Below, in pieces: positions 34,827 through 42,900 of a DNA stretch of 64,000 nucleotides. The position numbers and the translations under genes were made by a program. The stretch's first letter is position 1. Each line of letters starts with the position of its first letter. This stretch comes from an uncultured Mediterraneibacter sp. Its GTDB lineage: Bacteria; Bacillota; Clostridia; Lachnospirales; Lachnospiraceae. The stretch spans positions 1 to 64,000 of the forward strand of contig CAKRDD010000012.1 in assembly GCA_934309345.1 (NCBI GenBank), written 5' to 3'. Under the pieces are notes generated by a model. That model was not told the DNA's origin and did not search any database. It was given only the letters and a program-made list of their open reading frames with translations.

Positions 34827-35070
34827 TTATATGTTACTGTTCACACGATGTGCGACCAGCAACGCATCTCGCCATTTTAAATCGCCTTTGGCGATGGGGC
34901 GATATGCCTTCTCTATCACGCAAGTATGCTCTTTCGTAATTTTATCATAATTGATTCCAACTAAAAGTAAATTTCCCTGATATTGCTTTAAAGTATCTGT
35001 ATATTGTTTCTCCTTAATCTGGCTTAATGCTCCTGCTGCACTCTTATCCCATTTTAATTCTATAAGTACA
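34827..35070 (-). pseudogene. C-terminal fragment of an AAA-ATPase-like/PD-(D/E)XK (PDDEXK_9) protein
   Basis: Translating the minus strand from 35070 gives 'VLIELKWDKSAAGALSQIKE', then 'KQYTDTLKQYQGNLLLVGIN' and 'YDKITKEHTCVIEKAYRP', stopping at 34827. This is the characteristic C-terminus of the abundant gut-bacterial AAA-ATPase-like/PDDEXK_9 family, with the nuclease ExK motif in 'ELKWDK'. About 80 codons remain. The N-terminal ATPase part is missing, and the fragment is cut exactly where a perfect palindrome begins at 35071. Its last codons run through a TTACTGTTCA repeat. Confidence 0.75.
34832..34866. repeat. TTACTGTTCA-type palindromic repeat
   Basis: TTACTGTTCACACGATGTG then CGACCAGCAACGC, near-identical to 31735-31770. 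Overlaps the end of the PDDEXK fragment. Confidence 0.6.
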
Positions 35071-35108
35071 GTTGGGGGATTATGCAGATACCGGCATAAT
35101 CCCCCAAC
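35071..35108. repeat. Perfect 15-bp palindrome at a gene-fragment breakpoint
   Basis: GTTGGGGGATTATGC (35071-35085) and GCATAATCCCCCAAC (35094-35108) with an 8-bp loop. It abuts the truncated PDDEXK fragment. From 35109 to about 35200 the minus strand stays open but matches nothing I recognise. Confidence 0.75.
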
Positions 35109-35213
35109 TCATATGATATAATTCTTTTATTTCTTCTGTATGAAATTCATTTTCTAATAGGATTTTTACCATACGCAATGAAATTTTCCTATTTTTCCTT
35201 TTCTCAACTAGCT

Positions 35214-35570
35214 TTACGGCAAAATCTCAAGCCAGTAGCCATCTGGATCTTTGATAAAATAAATACCCATTGCTTCATTTTCAAAGCAAATGCATCCCAT
35301 CTCTTTATGCTTTTTGTGTGCTGCCTCGTAATCCTCTGCCCGGAATGCCAGGTGAAATTCGCATTCGCCCAGATTATATGGCTGTGGATGATCTTTAAGC
35401 CAGGTAAGTTCCAACTCAAAATCACTTACATCGTTGCTCAGATACACAATAATAAAATCATCGGTAGTCTTTCTTCTCACTTCGTGCAGATCAAGGGCCT
35501 CGTTGTAAAATTTAATAGATCGGTCCAGGTCTGATACATTGTAGTTTTCGTGAATCATCTTAAATTTCAT
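35214..35570 (-). CDS. VOC-family (glyoxalase/lactoylglutathione lyase-like) protein
   Basis: 118 residues, a single VOC domain with the paired beta-alpha-beta-beta-beta folds: 'MIHENYNVSDLDRSIKFYNEALDLHEVRR' and 'EFHLAFRAEDYEAAHKKHKEMG...AMGIYFIKDPDGYWLEIL'. Metal ligands plausibly His6, Glu (ELELTW), His (EFHLAF) and Glu (WLEIL). It may detoxify or rearrange a keto-aldehyde. Start ATG 35570 overlaps the stop of the upstream MBL gene (ATGA), with AAGGAGGAGAAGAACT in front, so the two are coupled. Confidence 0.85.
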   Translation of the reverse strand: MKFKMIHENYNVSDLDRSIKFYNEALDLHEVRRKTTDDFIIVYLSNDVSDFELELTWLKDHPQPYNLGECEFHLAFRAEDYEAAHKKHKEMGCICFENEAMGIYFIKDPDGYWLEILP

Positions 35571-36256
35571 AGTTCTTCTCCTCCTTTTGTACATTCTGTG
35601 TTTCTAATACGTGACTTATATTGCGGATATTCAGTAATAAACCGCTTAATTACATTGGCATCATTCCAGTAATGCATTGGAAAAATGACATTGCAATCTA
35701 CATTTTTAAGGAAATACAGAATTCCGTCGGCATAGTGATCTTCCTGCCTCGGATCTAAAGGAACAAATGCAGCATCAAAATGCATACCCTTAATTTTCCT
35801 GATTTCTGCACGATATGCTGAAGTAAGTCTCTGGTTGTCAGCTTTCGGTTCACCATCCCAATACCAGTCATTTAAATCGCCGGCATGATAAATGGTACCT
35901 TCCTTTGTTTTGACAATAAATGCTACACCACTATCGTTAGACAGCAATGTATCAACTTTGGTATCATTATCCAGATTATAAGTCTGATCATGATAAACAT
36001 ATGTAATCTTCATATCTGTCAAATGATTTCTTTTTCGTATATCATTCGCCAGAACTGCCTGATAAGTCATCCCCATATCATCAAGAATCTCAAAAATTTG
36101 AGGGTTAAAATGATCCTTGTGGAAGTGACTACAAAAAACGATTACTTCTTTTTCCTTATCAAGGTGCGGTAATTCACCCTTATAATAATCAAAAATATAG
36201 TAGCAATCTTTGGTTTCAAGTAAAAATCCACTGTGGTTAATGTAAGTAATTTTCAT
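35567..36256 (-). CDS. MBL-fold metal-dependent hydrolase (UlaG-like)
   Basis: 229 residues. Metallo-beta-lactamase fold with 'ITYINHSGFLLETKDCYYIFDYYKG' start, metal motif 'CSHFHKDHF', 'YHAGDLNDWYWDGE' and 'PMHYWNDANV'. Closest in style to small L-ascorbate-6-phosphate-lactonase-like or YtnP-like hydrolases; the substrate is unknown. ATG 36256 is chosen because CAGGAGATATT precedes it. In an operon with the VOC gene. Confidence 0.85.
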   Translation of the reverse strand: MKITYINHSGFLLETKDCYYIFDYYKGELPHLDKEKEVIVFCSHFHKDHFNPQIFEILDDMGMTYQAVLANDIRKRNHLTDMKITYVYHDQTYNLDNDTKVDTLLSNDSGVAFIVKTKEGTIYHAGDLNDWYWDGEPKADNQRLTSAYRAEIRKIKGMHFDAAFVPLDPRQEDHYADGILYFLKNVDCNVIFPMHYWNDANVIKRFITEYPQYKSRIRNTECTKGGEEL

Positions 36257-36294
36257 AATATCTCCTGTATAAATTAACATTGGAATCTTCCATC

Positions 36295-36389
36295 TTATCT
36301 TTTCCTAATATTGCGTTCTTCAGGTAATAATGGATGCATCAGAGTTGCCAATGTAACATTTGGACCAATCATCACATTATATATTTCCA
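36295..36389 (-). pseudogene. Fragment of a sugar O-acetyltransferase (LacA/Maa, left-handed beta-helix)
   Basis: The minus strand from 36389 reads 'YNVMIGPNVTLATLMHPLLP' and then 'EERNIRKR', stopping at 36295. This matches the hexapeptide-repeat/active-site segment of maltose/galactoside acetyltransferases ('GPNVTLATPTHPLLPEERN'). Only about 31 codons remain, with no start or body of the gene around it. Confidence 0.7.
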
Positions 36390-36438
36390 TTTTATCCTTT
36401 TGAGATAATAATTATTTTTATATGTGCTATGTTTTATG

Positions 36439-36467
36439 TTGCTTTTCTTTAACATATTTGTTATCAT
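36439..36467 (+). promoter_or_regulatory. Promoter of the toxin-like small ORF (copy 1)
   Basis: TTGCTT, 17 bp, TATCAT, giving a leader of about 125 nt before the ATG at 36600. The block shared with copy 2 starts at about 36495, so copy 2 does not share this promoter. Confidence 0.5.
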
Positions 36468-36599
36468 ATGTTCAGGCTTTATGCCTGGGTGCTACTTCAC
36501 ACTGACGTGAATGGCGGTTCGCTTTGCGCGGAGAGTAAAACTTAGCTCCGATTACATAGATCATCTCTTTTGAGAAATCTTGGAAAGGAGAATTAGCCT

Positions 36600-36701
36600 A
36601 TGCTGACCATTACTGACCTGATCGCAGTGATCTCACTGTGTGCGACTTTTTATAGTCTTGGTTACGTGCGTGGAAAGCATGATTCCAAGACGCAAAAATA
36701 A
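36600..36701 (+). CDS. 33-residue hydrophobic peptide resembling type I toxins (copy 1)
   Basis: Encodes a small peptide starting 'MLTITDLIAVISLCATFYS' with one hydrophobic helix, followed by a charged tail 'GYVRGKHDSKTQK'. This is the shape of Fst/TxpA/holin-like type I toxins. AAAGGAGAATTAGCCT precedes the ATG. The stop runs directly into a terminator stem. An identical peptide is encoded at 55634-55735, within a 330-bp block conserved between the copies. A good promoter faces it from the other side. No database match could be made here, so the toxin role is inferred. Confidence 0.65.
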   Translation: MLTITDLIAVISLCATFYSLGYVRGKHDSKTQK

Positions 36702-36738
36702 CCGCCCAGCCTGACACAACTTCGCGGTTATTTTTTTA
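36694..36738. terminator. Bidirectional terminator shared by toxin-like ORF and antisense RNA (copy 1)
   Basis: AACCGC (36700-36705) pairs with GCGGTT (36724-36729). TTATTTTTTT follows on the plus strand, and TTATTTTTGCG on the minus strand. Confidence 0.7.
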
Positions 36739-36779
36739 CCAACAAATATATCAGGTGAACCGTCATTGGTAGCACCTTC
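36696..36779 (-). ncRNA. Putative antisense RNA opposite the toxin-like ORF (copy 1)
   Basis: A convergent minus-strand promoter reads TTGACA (36817-36812), 20-bp spacer, TATAAT (36791-36786). Transcription from about 36779 would end in the shared terminator after roughly 80 nt and overlap the end of the toxin mRNA. The RNA's 5' part (GGTGCTACC...GACGGTTCACC) repeats a motif of the toxin leader. The 20-bp spacer is long, so strength is uncertain. Confidence 0.45.
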
Positions 36780-36929
36780 CTATTTATTATACTAGCATTT
36801 CTTTTTTCTTATGTCAAATAAATCTTGTGAGTTTCCGCAGTTTAATAAAATCCATACAGTAATTATGTGACTTTCAGTCACTTCACACGGCATAGCCTTG
36901 AATAATCTAAGTTTATTTATATATTTTCG

Positions 36930-39900
36930 TTATAATACCGCTTCCTTTCCACATACAAATCTAAGCATTTTTCTCAGATCCTGGACGTCTACACTCTGAT
37001 CCTCATTCACATCTGCAATTATGATTTGTTTTGCCAAAAACTCCTGTTTTCCACATACATAACGAAGAATTAACCTAAGATCCTGAATATCCACGTTCTC
37101 ATCCTCATTTACATCTCCTTTGATATATTCCGCTTCCGAAGCAAACTGCTGGATATTTATTTCGATCTCTTTCTGAACGGACTGTCCCTTTATTCCAAGC
37201 GTCAGGGTTGCTGTTCCAGGAAGTTTGGTTTTTACATGAACGATTGCATTTCCTTCTTTATCCGGATTTTCAATTCTGGTAATTTCCATAAAATCTTCAA
37301 CTGATGAAGTACCTGTTATTTCATAATTTTCCGCAGTTCCTGCTGTAATAATCTTTACAGGAATTTTTATATCATCCTGGTTCATTACAATATTCTTTGG
37401 AACATCTGCTGTAATATCCTCTACTTCCTGCTGTATTGTCATCTTATTACTGTAATTTTCTGCAAGATTTATATCCGCATAACTCTTCACATTTTTATTG
37501 ATTTCAATCTCATAATTTCCACCCCGCAGTTTTTCGTCAAATGTAATTCTGACTTCTTTTGCAAGAGCAGCCCCTGTTGTGTTATCCTCATCAACTGCTT
37601 CGACTTTCCCTTTCACAACTGTTCCATCTGTCTTCTTTACTGTAAATGTGTCTGCCGACACTGTATCAACTTTCATATATTTATCAAAGGATACTTTTGC
37701 ATAATCTTCATACAGTTCACATTCTGTAACTTTCGGATTGGCAGTAGAAATCATAGCAATGTTAATGCCTGTCTGGATTGGCGGCACCGGCATCCAGTCA
37801 CTATATACCATCTGGTATCCGTCTTTTTCAAATTTCACACGCCACATACCTTCCGGTACATCCCATGCGTACTCTCCGTCTGAATTCGTGATCAGCGGAT
37901 TATTCTGTTCATATTCTTCTGCATCCCATTCTACTTCCTGTCCATCTTCTCCCTGATAGTATATTGTTGCTTTCACTCCCTGTAGTCTGTTGCTCTCTAC
38001 TGCTTCGTATACATAACCGGATGGATCTACTGCCCATCTCAAGTCGCAGTCTAAGATCATTCTAAGCTGTTCATCATACCAGTCATCCAGATATGAATAG
38101 AAATATGACGTTGCAAATCCAAGAGCAAAATTAACAATCGGGCCAACCAGCGGGAACTGAATTGATGTATAAATCTGTGCACCTTTTATAATGGATCTTC
38201 CAACCATATACATCCAGTATGAACTTTCCAATGCCATTAATGCATTATATCTTTTATCAAATTCATCCGCCGGTAATTTCATCTTTAACAGCCTGTTCTT
38301 CGCATCATCAAGATTATATAAACGTCCTCCTATGGCAATTACATTCTTAGATGTATTCCATATTTTTGATGCAAGTCCAATTCCCGGTAATGCACCTTCT
38401 GATTCTTTTATCAGAGAACTTTTAACATGAGACACCAGCTTTGATTTTGCAACTTCCCCAAATGTCTTTCCAAGTTTCGGATCATCATAATATTTCTTCT
38501 CAAACTGAATGGTCTCAGTAACATATTCCCCATCTTTGTTGCAATAAGATTTTGTGTAATATGTTGACGAATCATCGTCTGTTTCAACTTGCAGGTATCC
38601 ATTCTTTTTTAATGTGTCAACTTTATAATCATTCGGGTTTATCTGTTCTTTTGATACGTTAAATTCTATTTTGGTTTTATCTTCATCTGCAAGAGTAACC
38701 TCTCCGCCATAGGATCCCGTATCCGTCTGTTTATCATAGGTATTTTCCGTAATGTTATACGAACCATTCTTGATTTTGTCCGGAAGTTCTTCTGGTGTTT
38801 CTTCACTTTCTTGATTAAACTGAACTACATAATTGTTTTTCTTTCCTTTAAATTCAACAGACAGCACTCCCGGCACATATGAATGATTATCGTCAAAATA
38901 TCCTGTTGCGATCCAGTTCCCGGAATTTGTATCATAAGACGCTTTCATCGACTTCTGTGTACCATTCTTGGTACTTACAATATATACATAATCCACATCT
39001 TCATTGTTCGATAATCTGACTGAAAATGTAAATGGATATGCCGGATTGAATGATATGACTGGTTTTGCCTTATATGCAATATCCGTCAGATCCACTTTAC
39101 TCGAATTGTTATAATACATAATAAATTGTTCAATTGATATTGCTTTTGGCGAATATGCTACGGATACTACCTCAGATTTCTGTTCCTTTGCTGTGCCAAT
39201 ATATATCTTTGCCTGTATATTATGCACAGAGTCCTCTGAAGTTCCGTATAATGTTACATTCTTGTTCCACTTTCCGGATTTACTGCTTACTGCCGTTCCT
39301 ATTCTGTGGTCTCCGTCATATATTCCAACCGTTGTATTTGGAACTGTCAATCCACTTACCGTGATTTTCTTCTCAGATGTTGCCGATGGTGCACTTAATG
39401 TTACATAAGGGACTTCCACATCTGCCGCACCGATCTGCTCTTTTCTGTATTCTCCCGAAGCTGTAAAATTAATTTTGGCACTGGTACTGATTGTTCCATA
39501 TTCGATCGGCTTGATATTATAAGTAAATACGCCATTTTTCTTATCAATCGATACCCGGACTATTCTATCCCCTTCACTCACATTGGCAACACTTTTTCCA
39601 TCGATCCGTAAACTCTCTGAAATATATTTACATCCCTCCGGGATCTCTATCTCAAGATTGTCTACATTAACTTCATTCTTCCTGTAGTCTTTAAATTCAT
39701 ACGATCCTCTTACCGTAATCAGACCGCCGGAACTGATTGCGTTTACATTCGTGTCAAACGAGCATTTCGAAGAATCCAGATATCGCAACTGTTCAATATC
39801 TATATCCGGAACAGATACCGTTCCTGTATCCGTAATCTGTCCATCCGTAACAGTAACTGTCTTCAACAGATAATCTCTGCCTTCTTTCAACATACTGTTC

Positions 39901-42900
39901 TCTTTGAATTCTTTAATATCCTGGAACTTCCACATGGAACGCTTTCCCTGGATATATATAATGTTATAGGTTCCTTTCTCAAGATATTTACTTGTGCATT
40001 CTTTCCCTGATGATTCCATTGTATCGCATAACTGTCCCTGTGAATCATATACGAGAACCGTCGTGTCTGTTGATGTCTGCGGTGTTGTAAGCACACAGCC
40101 TTTTTGTTGTACTAGAATACTAATCTTTGCACTACATTTATCATCAAGAACGATATCTAACTTGTATTCGATCGTTTCATCCTTTTTAGAGGTCAGTGTC
40201 AGAGTAAGCGTATCATTCTCATTCACTGTTCCTGTATTTAAGACGATGTTACCACCATTGATATGATAGTTTTCCAGTTCTTTCTTCGTTGTTTTGTTAT
40301 AAAGTCTTACCTGATAATTTTGTATGACATCTTGTTCGATTACTTTTTCATAGCCGTTTAATACTGAACAGCTTTTTTGGAGGTCGTAGGTGATGCAATG
40401 TGTTGATGTTATGTAAGGGATATAGTGACTCTCTGCATATATAGCAGCCTTCGAATTTGCACTGCAATATATTGTGAGATTACTGCACCCTTCAAATGCA
40501 TAATCCATAATCTTTTCCAATGAATCCGGAAGTTGTATTTTTTTCATTTTTTCACAATATCCAAATGCTCTCCGTCCTATGCTGTTCAATCCGTCTGCAA
40601 TTCTTATGTCCTGTAAATTTCTGCACCTGCCAAATGCATATTCTCCTATACTCTGTACACTATCTGGCAATGTTACTTTCTCTATACTTTCATTGTAACA
40701 AAATGCATTTTCTCTGAGTTTCTCTACTCCGTCCGGCACTTCGTATTCCGTTACATCCGCCTTACTCTGCGGATACCGGATTAGTTCAGTCTTTTCTTTA
40801 TTGTACAATACTCCATCTTGGCTTGCATAACTCTTGCTTCCGTCTTCTACTTCAATCTTTTCCAATGTGTTTCGACTGTAGAATTCCTCTTTCACATTTG
40901 TTACATCTTTCCCGATCTGCAGTTCCTTGATTGTTGTGTAGTCAAATACATAATCTCCAAGTTCTTTCACCGTTCCGTTTACTGTCAGTTTCTCCAATTT
41001 TCTGCAATTATAGAATACACATCTTTCTATGCTTTCCAGTCCCTTTCCAAGTATTACTTCTTTTAAATTATCACATGCATAAAATGCGTATTCTCCTATG
41101 CTCTGCATACTGTCCGGCAATGTCACTTTTCCTATTTTTCCGTTAAAGTAAAACGCTTCTTTTCTTATCTGCTTTACTCCATCTAGTATTTTGTATTCTG
41201 TTATATCTGCTTTGCTCTGCGGATATCGAATCAGTTTCGTCTTTTCTTTGTTGTATAGTACTCCATCCTGGCTTGCATAACTCTTGCTTCCAGCTTCTAC
41301 TTCAATCTTTTCCAATGTGTTTCGACTGTAGAATTCCTCTTTCACATTTGTTACATCTTTCCCGATCTGCAGTTCCTTGATTGTTGTGTAGTCAAATACA
41401 TAATCTCCAAGTTCTTTCACCGTTCCGTTTACTGTCAGTTTCTCCAATTTTCTGCAATTATAGAATACACATCTTTCTATGCTTTCCAGTCCCTTTCCAA
41501 GTATTACTTCTTTTAAATTATCACATGCATAAAATGCGTATTCTCCTATGCTCTGCATACTGTCCGGCACTATCACTTTTTCTATTTTTCCATTAAAATA
41601 AAATGCATTTTTTCTTATCTGCTTTACTCCGGTCGGTATTTCGTATTCCGTTACATCCGCCTTACTCTGCGGATACCGGATCACGGTTGTCTTTTCTTTG
41701 TTATATAATACTCCATCTTCACTTATATAACTTTCATTTCCTTCCTCTACTTCTATCTTTTCCAGTGCTCCCTGTCCATACAGCGTTTCTTTCAGACTGC
41801 TTACTCCTTTTCCTACCTGCAGTTCTTTGATTGCTGTATCATAAAACACAGAACTGTCTATACTTTCTATGTTTCCTTCTATTGTTAACTTTGTCAGTTT
41901 TTCACAGTATCGGAAGGTGTATCCTCCTACCTTTTCCAGACCTTTCCCAAGTACTACTTCTTCCAGGCTTCCACAGGAACGAAATGCCTCTGTTCCTATC
42001 TCTTTTACACTGTCCGGAATCTCTGCTTTTTTTATTTCACTGCAGTATTCAAATGCTTCTCTTCCTATCTCTTCCAATCCTTCTGACAGTTTGATTTCTT
42101 CCATGCTACCACAATAGATGAATGCATAATCTCCTATGCTCTGTACGCTTTTCGGTAATTCTATTTTCGTTATCGTTTTATTTCCGTTAAACGCATTCTT
42201 CCCTATTGTTTTTATACCTTCTGGCACTTTATATTCCGTCTGATCTGACTTACTCTGGGGATACCGGATCAGGGTTGTCTTTTCTTTGTTATATAATACT
42301 CCATCTTCGCTTATATAACTTTCATTTCCTTCCTCTACTTCTATCTTTTCCAGTGCTCCCTGTCCATACAGCGTTTCTTTCAGACTGCTTACTCCTTTTC
42401 CTACCTGCAGTTCTTTGATTGCTGTATCATAAAACACAGAACTGTCTATACTTTCTATGTTTCCTTTTACTGTTAACTTCGTCAGTTTTTCACAGTATCG
42501 GAATGCATAATCTCCCAGACTTTTCACTCCTTTTCCAAGTACTACTTCTTCCAGGCTTCCGCAGGAATAAAATGCCTCTGTTCCTATCTCTTTTACGCTG
42601 TCTGGAATCTCTGCTTTTTTTATTCCACTGCAGTATTCAAACGCTTCTCTTCCTATCTCTTCCAAGCCTTCCGGCAGTTCGATTTCTTCCAGTCCTTCAC
42701 AATAGATGAATGCATAACCTCTTATGCTCTGTACGCTTTTCGGTAATTCTACTTTTGTTATCGTTTTATTTCCGTTAAACGCATACTCCCCTATTATTTT
42801 TACTCCATCTGGTACTTTATATTCTGTCTGGTCTGACTTGCTCTGTGGATACCGAATCAACGTTGTCTTTTCCTTGTTATATAATACTCCTTCTTCGCTT

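Noticed and set aside
34661..35213. A complete gene between the ZIP and VOC genes
   Set aside because: Only a C-terminal PDDEXK fragment and palindromes are present; no frame has a start with SD.
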